A program made the translations under genes and the position numbers. Below the pieces are notes generated by a model. That model was not told the origin of the DNA. It did no database searches and saw only the letters and a program-made list of their open reading frames with translations. From contig JAQFVV010013303.1 of the NCBI GenBank assembly GCA_028023455.1, positions 96,001 to 160,000 on the forward strand: 64,000 nucleotides of DNA, given 5' to 3'. Source of the stretch: Epiperipatus broadwayi. Its lineage: Eukaryota; Onychophora; Udeonychophora; Euonychophora; Peripatidae. This document shows, one piece after another, positions 36,640 through 49,583 of this stretch. Position 1 is the stretch's first letter; every line of letters begins with the position of its first letter.

Positions 36640-36751
36640 TTTTTTTAAGTGTCATAGCATCTGTCATAGCATCGGCCGGGATGTGAACCCGCAACCCGGG
36701 CAACTGCCTGCTAGTGCAAGGCAGTCGCGCTGACCTCTCGACCACCAATGC
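36640..36751 (-). mobile_element. tRNA-derived SINE (copy 2), best-preserved head
   Basis: Read on the minus strand, the head 36751-36669 begins gcattgg and ends ccgatgc, a seven-pair acceptor stem. The A box tggtcgagagg is intact and the B box ggttcacatcc is close to GGTTCGANTCC. The anticodon arm region is longer than in copy 1, with an insertion in the loop (ccttgcactagcagg). The short tail word atgctatgac occurs twice in tandem before an A-run (T-run 36638-36647 on the plus strand). It belongs to the same family as the copies at 11.1, 59.1 and 62.2 kb. Confidence 0.87.
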
Positions 36752-38325
36752 AAGACATTTTTAATAGAATATAAATTTGTTTTGGAATGGAATTTATTCT
36801 TGTAAAAAAAATTTTCAGAACTCAAAACCTTTGTTAGGAAAAACACACTTGTTTCAGTTCAATGTCAAACTGAGAACGAATTATCTTATAGAAACAAGCA
36901 TTTCATTTTGATCTACTAAAATTGAATGATAGTAGTTCAGTGTTAGTACTCATTATGTAGCCAGTAAAATATGGAAATAATACACACACATATATATATA
37001 TTGCATAGTTATATTGATGTCTATATATATATATATGGATAATAGATATTGAGTATGCAAGTAGGTAGATAATTAGATCGATAAGCAGATAGATATATGA
37101 ATATATTAAAGATAAATGGATGGAAGATAATATATATATATATATGCAAATTTGTAAGTAAGTTACATTTGCTATATGAAAATTTTTATTATTTTTATTT
37201 TAAGCAACATAATTGTTAGTGCAATTATTTTCAAAATGAAAATTGAAGTTTTTTTTTTTTTTTTGTATTGTGACTTGAGGGAAGGTTGAGGCAAAATTTG
37301 TATCCATCTGCTAAACATTCGCATTTTAAGATTTTTTTTTTTTTTTTTTTTAGTAAGTTAAAACAGTATACAGTAAAATACACCTGGAGGTAGAGAAGTA
37401 TTGTCTATTACAAATTGATTTCAAGCTTTTCAATTTTAGAAGACTTTTTTTTTTAAAACAAAAAAAAAAAACAACAAGTATTTTACTAAGCATAAAGGTT
37501 TGTTTTTTTGAAGTGATTTTGTAGATAATCAAAGTAAAATAAATTAATTGAAGACAAAATTATAAATTTATTGGGTTTATATTTCAAACAACCAATTACT
37601 GCTAGAATTCATACATTTGATGTAAGCTATAATAAAAAGGAAAATAATTTTCCATCACAAAAGCGGAACTTTAAGGTATAGTGAATACTCCTGGTGTTCA
37701 AATCTACATATTTTCATATAATCAATGATTTGTCAATCAAATTTCAGGCCTTAGGCATCCCATTAAATGAATATCTAACTTTTCATTTACAAAACATGGC
37801 ATCAAAAGGATTTACTGAAATGGAACAGAAAAACAAAAGGAAGGAGTTTTGAGAAACAAACAAAAAAAAAATAGCAGAATAGATGATAGACAGTGCAGAA
37901 AAATGTATGTGGATGATGTTAGAAATTTTATTTATTATAATTTTATTTTCATGATTTAACATTTTCTAGTCCTTCCAAAATGTCCAAAACATCTTCCAAT
38001 TTTATTGTAATGCTTTTATCATATTTTAATCAAAGCTACATTTCTCATGCACTTTTAAGACAATTTTGACTAACAGTATCTTTTTCAGATATTTGGAATG
38101 TCTTTCACTTATCTGAAAATTATTAGTCCTTCAAAATTCTCATAATTTAAGTAATACATGTACGAAAGGTGTATTATGGGAAATATGCTTTAGTAAATAT
38201 TTTCTGGTATATTTTTAACACAATATTGAAATTGTGGCTTATTTTGTACTTTTACTATTAGAATTTTTAAAACTATTTTACTTTCATATCTACATTTAAT
38301 TGTGTCATCATATTACACACTGGTA
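36752..38325. other. AT-rich stretch without a gene
   Basis: It holds long A- and T-runs (for example near 37250, 37330 and 37445) and AT microsatellites near 37025 and 37133. I see no gene. Confidence 0.5.
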
Positions 38326-38728
38326 TATATCAACAAAGAGCTTTGCTAATTGCTCAATAAGCTTTATGATAAATGCTTAGCAAGAGAAAGCATTTAAAAT
38401 ATCTCTATCAGAAACTGCACCCAAATCCCAGACCAATGGTTTCATGCTTTGTCACTCTTAAGTAAGGTTCCAGGGTAGTTTCAGACACTAGATCACACCC
38501 AAACCCCAGACCAATTGTTTCATGCTTTGGCACTCCTCAGTGAGGTGCTAGGATAGTTTCAGACACAATCTACTGTCTGAAACTACCTAGCACCTCACTG
38601 AGGAGAGCATGAAACCATTGTTTTGGGATTTGGGTGTGGTTTCTGATAGAAATATTTTAAATGCTTTCTCTTGCTAAGCATTTATCACAAAGATTGTTGA
38701 GCAATTAGCAAAACTCTTTGTTTATATT
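38326..38728. mobile_element. Foldback element (FB4) with duplicated segment in the left arm
   Basis: The outer arms are tatcaacaaagagctttgct against agcaaaactctttgtttata. They continue inwards with gcttagcaagagaaagcatt and its complement, atctctatcagaaa / tttctgatagaaat, caaatcccagacc.atgg and agcacctcactgagga. In the left arm a segment of about 87 bp (ccagaccaatggtttcatgc through gtttcagacac) is present twice in tandem and in the right arm once. The hinge is at about 38562-38572. There is no ORF. Confidence 0.85.
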
Positions 38729-41700
38729 TTACAAGCTTAAAAAAAGAAGTGGATCATGTGATATATGATTATTTTTTAGTATATATCAATTTTGCATTGG
38801 CTTTATTGTACAATTATTAATGTACCTTTCTTCAACAAGCAAGAATTTTAGTTCACATAGCTCTTGGATTATAATTCCACTCAATGACTAACAGATTTTT
38901 GTATCTATAATTTATAATGTTGAATTTGCATTTAATTATATTTTATGCTTACTTGAGTTGGGAAACTGCTTTTAAACATTGTATCTAGAAAAAAGCATAT
39001 ATTATATATAAGATTCATGGAAAAGTATTTTTTTAGATAGTGTAAGTGTTGAGGCAATTACAATGCTAGCTTAACAGTATCATGAATGCTCGATAAAATT
39101 TGGTAGTAAGTAAAATCAATTTTAAAAAGTGTAGGCAAATGTATCAACCACGAATAATACTGCATATATAAAACAAAGTAATCTATTTTGAATATACACA
39201 TTAAATATTTGAGATATTTATAAATAATAATAAATATTTGTATGCATACTAGATAAAATTATTGTATATTTATGTAATAAAAGTTGTAATATAATTCTCT
39301 TTATTTTATGTCTGAAGAAGACTTTAGTCACTCAAAACTGTTATTAAATAAAGCATTGTGAGAAGTGCTTTATTATAAATGTTTTTTTTTTTTATTTGTA
39401 AAAGTTCTTTATTTACTTCTTTATTCATAATACTGTCATTTTAATGAAATATTCTTGATGCTTATTTTTTTTAGGATCATACACACACACTTGAATAATG
39501 TTTTAGCTTTGCTATGACATATGAAAAAAAAAAATTAATTTCATATACATTTTTGCATTGTATAAAGTTTTGATCCATATTTGGAGTAAATAGTAATTTT
39601 GTTTTTGTTTATTATTTTTGTACTTTTATGCATTTCTAAGTATTTGGGTAACTTGTACAGTTTTGCCACCACTTCGAATTCTATTTTTTATTAAGTTTTG
39701 GTAAACAAGATTTTTGAATATGCATCCTATGAACAAAAACTTCTGACATTATCTAAGAAAGCCACTTTATATCATATCATATATCAATAAACATTTATTT
39801 GAAAATAATGTAACTTTTAATGCAGATGCAAAAATCAGTTATGTTAGAACGACAGTATATCATGAATTATTACCCTACTTACTTCTTACAAAAACTTCTA
39901 CTAGAAAAGATTATATATATGTATTGTAACAGTAGGCTTAATATTATTTATGACAAATTAAAATTTTTTTTTTTAGTAATAAGCATAATTTAAATAATAT
40001 TGTATATATTTGAATAGTGTTGCTAAGGAAATTCGATATGGCAAACAAATTTTAAAAGAAGTTTTAAAACGGAGTGAAATTTTAAAATCGTGGCTAAATT
40101 CAAAATTTACAGGAAATATTCATCAATAAATTTAAGTTGCTAATCTTTCATTACACTGAAAAGTATTTTATTATTAAATATCCATTATTATGTTGAATAA
40201 ATTTATTGCAACATAACAATAATTTTAGTGATTAAAATTACTTGCAAACAAACATAGCCTACATAAAATAATTAATTAAAATTACCCCAAATCCAAAATT
40301 CAACGAGTTCAGCAAAAAAAAAAAATAAAAAAAAAACACAACCAAAGGATTCACTGCTACAAGCAGACTTCTCAAGTGTAAAGAACTACAAAAACTACAC
40401 AATATATATATAATATTAAACATTACCCACAAATCTATTCACTTCCCATCCACCCTTAATATTAAAAGAACTCTTAAATAAGTTAATTGCTTCAGAATAA
40501 TAAATTTTCAATAATAAAGATTTTTTAATTCTTCTTTCGATTTCATTTCTCTCAAAGAAGACAACCTTAGCTTCATCAAAATTAATTTTGATGGAGTTAA
40601 GGTTGTAAGAAAATATTCAAAGAGATTTGAGTTTTTATTCAGTTGAAACATGCCATATAAACTTTGTAAGCCATATTTTGCTTAAGAATTTGCCTTTGGA
40701 TATGGAGGTGAGCCTTTGTGATTATCATCATCAAATATGATTTAATAATATAATAATAATTAAATGGTTACCTTATTATGATGTTAAAGATTTAAATTGG
40801 ATACATTTTCATTTAATTTTGAAATCATTAATATGCAACAAAACATGTTTGAGCCTTCAAAATATTGTAAATTATTAATACTGCTACATCAAATATTATG
40901 GATTTTGCCTTTTGTTTACAAATCATTTGGATATTTACTTAAACATACCTGTGAATTTTGGATTTAGTTCAATGATTTTGTTTTGCTATTTCTACACAAC
41001 TAATTATTCAAAATCAATAAATGGAATATCATCTCTCATTTCTTAATGAGGTAAACAATAGGAAATCTATTCGTCTTACAAACATGTGACATAATTATTT
41101 CAGAATTAGCTTTAAATTGTGATAAACAATCTTGTTATTGCTTTTTTGAAATGAAAGACTCTACTGTAAATGGATCTACATCATTGAAAAAAATATTGCT
41201 TAATCTGTCAAAAAACTTTGGAAAAGTAACAGTAGTGAAAAAAATTGTACATTATATAGTGAAATTTTTGAAAGAATAAAAATAATGTTTGTATTCATAA
41301 AATGAATTCGAATACTGTAATTTACAGTAAATGTTAACATATATAAATAGCATTTATATTATTCTTGATCTTTAATAGATAATATCTTAATTAATAATTT
41401 TTTTCTTTTCCATGTTTTATGATATTTTTAAACTTATTGCATGTATTTAATATTTCTCAATATTCTTGTCGGTGTGAAGACTAATTAGCAGGATTTAAAT
41501 ATTTAATTAATGTAAGATTTTATTATAGACAGGTTGTTAGTACTACTATTATAATTGTTAGTAGTAATTTTAAATTTTCATATTGATATGAGATGCTCTT
41601 GTTTTATACATCTTATATTTATTTTTCTTGTTTAATCATATGATAGTAATGGTATCATATTATAAATCTGCTTAGTCAAAATAAATGATGTGTAAAATGT

Positions 41701-41952
41701 ACCTATAATAATAAGGTTAAAAATATTAGATAAAGAATTAAGTCCATAGCTAAAGGTCGAATATAGAATTTGTTGTTTAGGCCTTTGTTGTTATGTGAAA
41801 CATTGGGTCATGTTGACATTATAGTTGTTCATAAAGGGTTGAATGTTATACCCAAAATAAAAAGGACTGAAAGCTAAATATATATAAGGGTTTTTTTTGT
41901 AGGATAAAAAAGTAAAGAAAGATTAATTAACATATTTGTTGAAAATTAAACC
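38729..41952. other. AT-rich stretch without a gene; degenerate ribozyme-like motif
   Basis: At 39311-39345 the sequence gtctgaagaagactttagtc matches the start of a hammerhead core (CTGANGA followed by a small stem-loop gac-ttta-gtc). The second core box is degenerate (tcaaaac instead of gaaac). A hairpin with aaataaagca / tgctttat arms follows. The rest is AT-rich with no gene. Confidence 0.35.
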
Positions 41953-42592
41953 GGCAAAACTCTCCATACAGTAATGCTACCCTGTGCCAACCAGAATAAT
42001 CAATGGATGCCAGAGGCTTGTGCACAAAATTCCCATCTAGTGCCTACTCATCCAATATCCCCAGACTAGTTTCTGGCTTATGGCCTTCATCAGTGAGGAG
42101 CCTTTGGTCTGAGAGTACTGCACCTAGATCTTAGGATTTAATACAACCTTCTAGCAGCCAACTTTTATCTCTACTTAACTACAAAACTATGAGAATGAAA
42201 TTGAAAACACAATAATATTTTCAATCTATGATTCTGCCTAATAGGATAGTGGTGGCTATAGTTGTTAAAGAACCAAAGAGACCAAAATATATGAGTGCTG
42301 AACTGAGTTCAGACTCATATGACTATATAAGCTATTGAGCTTAGATTGAGAATATTGTGTTTTCAATTTCATTCCCATAGTTTTGTAGTTGAGATAAAAG
42401 ATGGCTGCTGGAGGGTTGCATTAGAACCTAAAAATCTAGGTGCAGTGCTCTCAGATCCAAGGCTCCTCACTGATAAAGGCCACAAGCCAGAAACTAGTCT
42501 GGTGATATTGGATGAGTAGGCACAAGATGGGGATTTTATACACAAGCCTTACTTTGGCTTGCACTGAGTGGCAATATGTATAGAGAGTTTTT
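41953..42592. mobile_element. Foldback element (FB5) built from two inverted array units
   Basis: The left arm (41953-42222) starts ggcaaaactctccatac. It contains ccagaataatcaatgg, ccagactagtttctggc, ttcatcagtgagga, cctagatcttagga and cacaata. The right arm (42355-42592) mirrors these, ending ggcttgcactgagtggc and gagagttttt. Arms are about 240-270 bp with a ~130 bp hinge. The sequence is the same unit that forms the array at 32.5-34.1 kb, with the inner hinge also corresponding to the array unit. Confidence 0.88.
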
Positions 42593-42637
42593 ATCTGTTT
42601 TAATAGTTAAAAGCAAGCATAAGAAATTGTGATCATG

Positions 42638-42807
42638 TGATGTCATGGTGAGTACTGAGGATACTCTCAAACTCAAATACAAGATAGAGACTTTTGAAAG
42701 GATAAAAATGGTCATCTTATCTTTACACTTATATTTTAATGATATTTGCTAATCTGAAGCATCCCTATTTTGCATTTGAGTATTCTCAGTACTCAGCATG
42801 ACATCAT
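42638..42807. mobile_element. Small foldback element (FB6) carrying an FB2 arm
   Basis: The ends are tgatgtcatg.tgagtactgaggatactc and gagtattctcagtactca.catgacatca, about 35 bp inverted repeats. The core aagataga.acttttg...ggataaaaatgg.catcttatc...aatctgaagcat aligns with one arm of FB2 at 24597-25110 and in that element is itself part of an inverted arm. The left flank (gatcatgtgatgt) is part of the array unit, so FB6 appears to sit in array-unit sequence beside FB5. Confidence 0.75.
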
Positions 42808-42914
42808 TGAGCTAATATAAGATCAGTACAGCAGATATATTAAAGATGGAAATACTTTCTCTTTAATTACATATGATTTCTGTGCTAAGTAAATAAATTT
42901 GAATATTACATAAA

Positions 42915-43047
42915 TTGTTTATATATATATAATGTGTTTTATGGTTTTGAAAATGACTATTGGACTGTCAAAACTATCAATTATTTTTGGAATTGTGGAA
43001 TAAAAAAGTATTGTATTAGCATTCAATAAGGTGAATAGAAGAATGTG

Positions 43048-43103
<56 letters not shown>

Positions 43104-43275
43104 AATAGTAATAATAATATGATATATATATATATATATGTATATAATGTGTTTTATGGTTTTGAAAATGACTATTGGACAGTCAAAACTATCAATTATT
43201 TTTGGAATTGTGGAATAAAAAAGTATTGTATTAGCATTCAATAAGGTGAATAGAAGAATGTGTTATATTTATTTA
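42915..43275 (+). repeat. Nearly identical tandem duplication, period ~215 bp, AT-rich junction
   Basis: The segment from aatgtgttttatggttttga to gaatagaagaatgtgttata occurs at 42931-43053 and 43146-43267. I see one difference over about 120 bp (gactgtc versus gacagtc). The two are separated by a long TA microsatellite (43051-43140). Short open frames through the TA tract are artefacts. Confidence 0.93.
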
Positions 43276-43361
43276 TATTAGTAGCAAAATTGGCTTTACT
43301 TCTCATTATGTTTACCTGATATACCAAGGTTATAATAACATATAATGAATAAACTATGCAC

Positions 43362-43575
43362 TAGCTGAGCATGCTTTTGGCCAATGAAGCCAGAATCATA
43401 GCATTAGTACACAGTAGGTTGTGGGTGGAATTTAAATAGAATACTAATTTATATAAATTGGTAATTTAAATATTCCACTCATGCTGTTTTCTTTTATGTT
43501 GTTTGCATGGGGGCATGCCCTGCTGTTTACTAGTGCCATGATGTTGGCTTCATCGGCTAAAAATGCATTCAGCTA
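43362..43575. mobile_element. Foldback element (FB7) with ~90 bp imperfect arms
   Basis: The left arm tagctgagcatgcttttggc, ccaatgaagccagaatcat, agtacacag and gtggaatttaaat mirrors the right arm attccactcatgct, ctgtttactagtgccatgat, gttggcttcatcggctaaaa and atgcattcagcta. The hinge is near 43450. The arms differ by many substitutions, so this is an old insertion. Confidence 0.78.
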
Positions 43576-46500
43576 AACAAATTATCTGTAATAATTACAG
43601 AATATTTTCTTAAACCAACAATCAAAATGCTAGTATGTATATTACAATTAGTCTAAGAAAAGAAAAAAAAAACTGTCAAATTATAAGGTTATACTGAGAG
43701 TTTGGGAGTCATATTTTGAAACCATTGTTTAAATTAGGAACATTGTGTCAAAACTTTTACATCACATGCTTTTTAGATTAACTGAGAAAATGAAATTTTT
43801 GTTTATAATAGCACTGGTAAGATAAGTGTTTTGTTTATATTATTTAGAAAATAAAGTAAATATTAAACTTAGCTTTGTATGATAATGATGTCATCCTCAA
43901 TGAAAGCAATCAATTTATTGTTTACTTTTTCAGAAGTTCTTTACGAATAATAACTGTACATCCATTTGTTTACTACCCATTGGATGGCTACATGCTTTGG
44001 CTATGGGCTGGTTATGTTTTTATGCCATTTTAAAACATTTTTAAAGATTTACTTGAAGCAAACATTAATCAAAGTTGGAGCATAGTACTAATTATCAATA
44101 TGGGACAAGAAATATGTCAAAAGCTAGGTTTAGACCCAGAAAATGGCTTTATTTATCAATATGTTCACAGAAAGTCATAAATATATGAATGTTATTGTTT
44201 AAACCTACAATTCAGATGAGGCTGGTCCAGAAAATTAGCTTTACTTACTACTATGTCTATGATATGCCAAAAAGTATGAAATTATGTCATGAGATCCATA
44301 TTTATGGGAATATTAATAACATTTATCATAAAATAGTAAGAGGGTTGTTTAAACCAACCACATCTAGAAGCTATCATCTTAGTTTATAGGTATTAATAAA
44401 ACACTCTTCTTATTGTTGTTAATATTAATAATTCTAAATATTTAATTCTCTTTTTGTTAATTAATTAATGAGTATTATGAAAATGTAATAGAAGTTGAAA
44501 TTTAAGACTTTTATAATGCACTAAGTATGCTTTCAGCAAACCACTGCCATAATTATAGTGTACTACTCGACTACAAATTTATAAAAATTATATTAATATT
44601 AATAAATGTGGTTTTAATTTCTCCTTTAATGAAAGTTTCATTTCCCATGTCCACCTGATTACTATATATGATGGAATAACTTTTGAGTAAAAATATTTAA
44701 CTGAATTTAGATTTTAAACAAAATGTTTGTATGATATTCTAATATTACAAATATCTGGGTATAAAACTGTTTGTTGCTAGTAATTATTACTTCAAAGATT
44801 CGTTTAGAAAGCAATATTGGGTATTTTGACTTAGTTTTGGATGGTCAGTTTAGAGATTAGAAAGTTAGAATGGTAAAAATAGAGGTTAAGATCATTTGCT
44901 CATGCGGAGAAGTGATTGATTATGAAAGAATGTGTACTGAGAAAAACATTAGTGATGGTATAGAGAATATAATTTCATCTTTTAATATAAAAGTATTCTG
45001 TTTTACATTTTTATAATTATTAATGCAATATATGTTTTAGAATGCTAGAGAAGTCAAAACATGTGTCTTTGACCAGGTACACATGTTAAATGATGTTAAT
45101 TTTATTTTCTGCCAAGATTTAGTGATAGAATTAGTTAGGAAAAATTTATATAGAAATATAAAACCTTATCTAGTATATGAAAATTAAATAAGATTTGCTA
45201 TGCGAATAAATGGAAAAATTTCAATTTATAGTCAGATCATATCCAGTGCAGTTATCTATCCAATAGCTTGAGGGTAAAGATTTTGTGTTAATTTGGTTTA
45301 GTTAGATGAATGTTGATATTCTGATTATAAAAGAAAAAAAAAAGACTATGTGATATTGTCTTTGCCTTTGGTGGAAGATATTAATTTTTACTTCCACTAT
45401 CTAGCTGCATTATTAAATATTTTTTTTACAAAAATTCAATCTTTTTTTAAAAAATACATTCAGTGGTTAATAATAACAGAGATTGATATGGAACATAGTA
45501 TTTCAATTGGTATTTTTATATTTTTCTTTTTAAATTTTGCTGACTTGATTAGTAACATTTGACATGTGAATTGAACCAATGACCTTTAAATTTATAAACT
45601 AATGAACTTTAGATTTATGAATACTGACATTAAGGTGATGCTCAATCAACTAGGATATTTCACAATAAGTTCATATTTCAATGCTAGCTGTTACTTGTTA
45701 GATCAACCCTATATATAAAAAAAGAGAAGAAGAATATCACTTAAATGTTATGTTTGTATTAATCTGTATGATAGCAAAATTCTGAAATGAATCCCAATTA
45801 GCTCTTAAAACATCTAATAAAGACATATGTTAAATGCCTAATATCAATTGTTGGGATTTCGTAATTGATATATTAACATTTAATTGAGTTTAAAATTTAT
45901 ATCTGTTTAAAAAACTAGGTAAAAATTTATAGATAATAAAATAATTAGTAAATAGTCTTTAACATCTATCTTAGACAATATCATGGGTGCTTTCAAATAA
46001 ATTAAATTGTAGTAGCAATGAATATATTTGGGAAAATATAAATAAAATTTAAATTAAAAAAAAAAATAACAATTCAACTAGATAAGAAAATAATCCAATA
46101 TATAACTACAAATATAATACTATTTCATATAACACTATGGTTATATTTTAAACATGAATGTGATAATTAAAAACTATCACATTAGCATAATGCATGGTTG
46201 ATTATTAATTTTTGACTTAAGTGTATACAGCTAAAATATATGAGAATATAGACTTTTGTTTCTAATAATGTATATACTTTACATACTAATCAACTAGTAT
46301 GAAATCTTAAATTGCAAGATTTTATCACCAGTTACAGTATTAGAAATCAATAGCTGAATACAGATAAAGAAATGTTATATATGCTGATTATTTTTGTACA
46401 GAGAATAAAGGGATGCTTTAACTGTGTAAGTTTAATTAAAATGAAATACAAAATTTTAACACTAAATAAAGATTAAATGTCTACTTTTTGATTAATTAAA

Positions 46501-49135
46501 TTAACTTTCTAATGAATGATATTGAGAAGATAAATACTGATAATAAACTATGAATAAATTTTATAATGGATTTGTACCTCACTTTTCCAGTAAAGAATTT
46601 TTTTATCTAGATGAATGAGAATGGCTTCACTTACATCTGATATCTGTGTGTGTTGTTTTTTTTTATAATAATAAAGACCATCTTTGCTTTGCTGTATATA
46701 ATTTCACTGACAACTACTCTATGGAGCTTAAGTAACACTCTTTTTTCAGCCTTTGTTAACTGAATAAGATTAAAATTGGAAATTATCTGTTTTTTTTTTA
46801 TAATTATTTTTAACTATTTTTCAATATTCATAGGAGTTAATTTTTTTTAATCAAGAATTTTGTCAAGATTGGAATCTTCCTTGAATTTGTTTGATGAGTA
46901 AATTGGTAAATGTTACATACTATTTGATTTAATATTGTTCTACAAAAAAATTTGGAAATTCTTTATCATCATTTGAAAAAAAATATAATGATTTTGATAA
47001 GTATGGATTAACAAAAAGTAAAGACAATATTAAAGGAAACTGCCAGAGATGGTTTTACGTGCATATTCATGTTGAAATTGAATTGTTTTATGAAGTATGC
47101 CTCAGTACCATACTCAACATTTAAAAAAATCCCATTATTGCTGCATAGATGAAATTAATTTACTCATTGTTGGATTTTAATGCAGATTAATCTAGAGAAA
47201 TTACACACAGATCTAATGAAGTAAATAATACATTTCTTGGAAAGTGCTATAATTATTATAAGCTTTTGCTTTGTTTCTTCTTGAGAACAATCAGGCTGGC
47301 ACTATTTTCTGAATTGTAGAGTTTTTAACAACACTGTAATATTGTGTTGGTACTATTTCTGAGATCCTGCCATAATATCTTGTTTACAATAGCAGTTTAA
47401 CAATTATGAATTACTACTTTAATTTATGTATAATTATAAGAATTTTGTAATGATGCGGAGGGAGTTGTTGCATAAAAATTAGATTGGTTTTCAGTTGAGC
47501 GAATTGTTTTAAAATTTTAATTTGGTCAAATGAATAGATTTATTGAACTTAACTTACTCCTTGGGTATTTGAAAATCACATGACGTCTGAGTAACTAAAC
47601 AAACAATTATTTATTGTAATGCAATTGCATGTTATTCCCATAAACTGCACTATTTTGAGGGATATCAATTAAGTTATATTTAGGGTGTAATAGCAATCAA
47701 AAACACGTGCATATATATATCTTCTATAAAAATAGTTTGTATGTAAAAACACATTTGTCTTTATTGTATTTTAAACAAAAATACAAATCTTGAGAGAAAA
47801 AGTTATTTAGCAATTGTAAGTTTTATTATTAATATTAATAATCTTGCTTCTGTCATCCTGAGTAAAACGAAAAGTTAAAAAAAAATAATGATTAAGAAAT
47901 GCTTAAATATACGTATTCTTTCAATGCTTCTAATTACTTGAATAAACTCATAACTTAAAATCACTGAAGACTCCCCCTCCCCCTCTTGATAAAGGGAGGG
48001 GACTGATGTTTTGGGCTAATTAGTCTCAGCAGATTATAAGTCCAATATTTATGAACTCTAATTGAATTTTGATGAAATCAATTTTTAAAGCCATAACGCC
48101 AGATTAGGAATAAAAACCCAACCGATTGTGCATTTCTTTTTCCTTCTATCAAAAGCTTGCTCTAGGCAGATCTCAGAACATTTCACATTTGAAGATTATT
48201 GATCAAAAGCTAGTTGTTCTATTCTCGTTCAATTTTTTTTCTTTTCATTTTTTTTTAGAATTTACATATACCTCTAAGAAGATACAGGGTCTTTTTTTTT
48301 TTGTTTTGATGAGGTTGAAAGGCTTGAGATATTTTAACTAGATCCGAGCAGAATTTAGTCAAGATGAGAAGATGCAAGAGACTTGGAAAGATAAAGATAA
48401 CTGAAGCTCCAGGCATATTTCGATCAGCGCCCCATAGTGGTGGCCTGCATTTGACAGTTTGTATCTGTTGCTGGCATTACAAAGTTTGAATGATTTTTGA
48501 TTCTTCGGATGAGTCTATTATAAATAAAAGGGATTGGAGTTGTTAAGTTTTTCATGAACAAGGTTGAATGTATTAAAACTTACAATTCTAATTAGAAAGA
48601 AAATACCATATAAGTATTAAAAATTATCTACAGTAATCTATATTAATTGTAATTAAAGTTACTTTGTCCCCCGAATCCTGTTTTATTATTTTCAAACAGT
48701 AATGTATAATAACGCATTATTTTGTTGTCAAATGTGTATATGTGTAAATGCATTTGTGTTAAAATATTTTTTTTTTGTAGTTCAAGTTTTGCAATTTAAC
48801 TTGCATTTCTTTATAATATTGCCGTTTCAAATACTCCACAATATTAATAAACAAAATTTTCACATGGTTTTCTTTTTCTTTGTCATCCTTTTTTTTTTCT
48901 ATTGATGTATCAACAAAAAAATGAAAATAAAATAAATTCGTATTAAATGTGGGGAAACATTATTTACATTTAATATCAATTTTATATAGTAACTTAATAA
49001 TACGTTTCTTTGTGTGTGCTGCATATACATACATTAACACAGATGTATATTAAATCATAAGGGTTAAGCATTAACTGGTTATCATTATGTAAATTACATT
49101 TATTACAGCCCATCAGCAGACTGTAGTAAAAATAG
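43576..49135. other. Long AT-rich stretch; possible SINE scrap and an unexplained block
   Basis: No gene is supported. On the minus strand at about 45540-45670, tagttgattgagcatcac, ttaatgtca and later ggttcaattca resemble the Pol III-box module in the 49.2 kb dimer; this may be a degenerate SINE copy. At 47960-48520 base composition changes: a C-run hairpin (cccctccccctcttgataaa then gggagggg) is followed by less AT-rich DNA including gatcagcgccccatagtggt near 48430. No frame or element is recognised there. Everything else is plain AT-rich DNA. Confidence 0.45.
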
Positions 49136-49583
49136 TTACAATTAGGCAGTAAGATTTGAAATACAGGCATTCTTATACCTGGAACTTAATTGTAAATATA
49201 GTGGATTTGAGCCCAGACATTAAAGCAACGTTCAACTATCCACACTATTTCATACTACTGATACACATGACCACACACATGTAGAAAAGATAAATAATCA
49301 CCAATAAAGGTATTTTGTGCTAAACCAGCACATCAGTTGGTTCAGATTATCATCTTCCACATATATATATAATCAACTGAGCACTGATTGTATATATGTG
49401 TGGGAGATGATAATCTGGACTAACTGATGAGTGCTGATTCAGCACAAAATACATATATTGGTGATTATTTATATTTTCTACATGTGTGTGGTTATGTGTA
49501 TCAGTAGTATGAGATAGTGTGTATAGTTGAAAGCTGCTTGAAAGTCTGAGTTCAATTCCCTTATATTTACAATTAGGCAGTAA
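49136..49583. mobile_element. Inverted SINE-like dimer (FB8) with 17 bp target duplication
   Basis: The flanks 49136-49152 and 49567-49583 are the same 17 bp, ttacaattaggcagtaa. Between them is a palindrome: left arm about 49192-49366, right arm 49391-49566, with long mirrored words (catactactgatacacat, cacacacatgtaga, aataatcaccaata, cagattatcatct). Read outwards, each arm carries a tRNA-like pair of boxes: tagttgaacgttgc then ggctcaaatcc (left arm, minus strand), and tagttgaaagctgc then agttcaattccc (right arm, plus strand). These resemble Pol III A and B boxes about 30 bp apart. About 40 bp at 49153-49191 lie outside the palindrome. A duplication of this length suits LINE-type retrotransposition better than a DNA transposon. 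Confidence 0.8.

Noticed and set aside
43023-43241. Tyr/Ile-repeat open frame on the minus strand
   Set aside because: Produced by the TA microsatellite and the adjacent duplicated segment.
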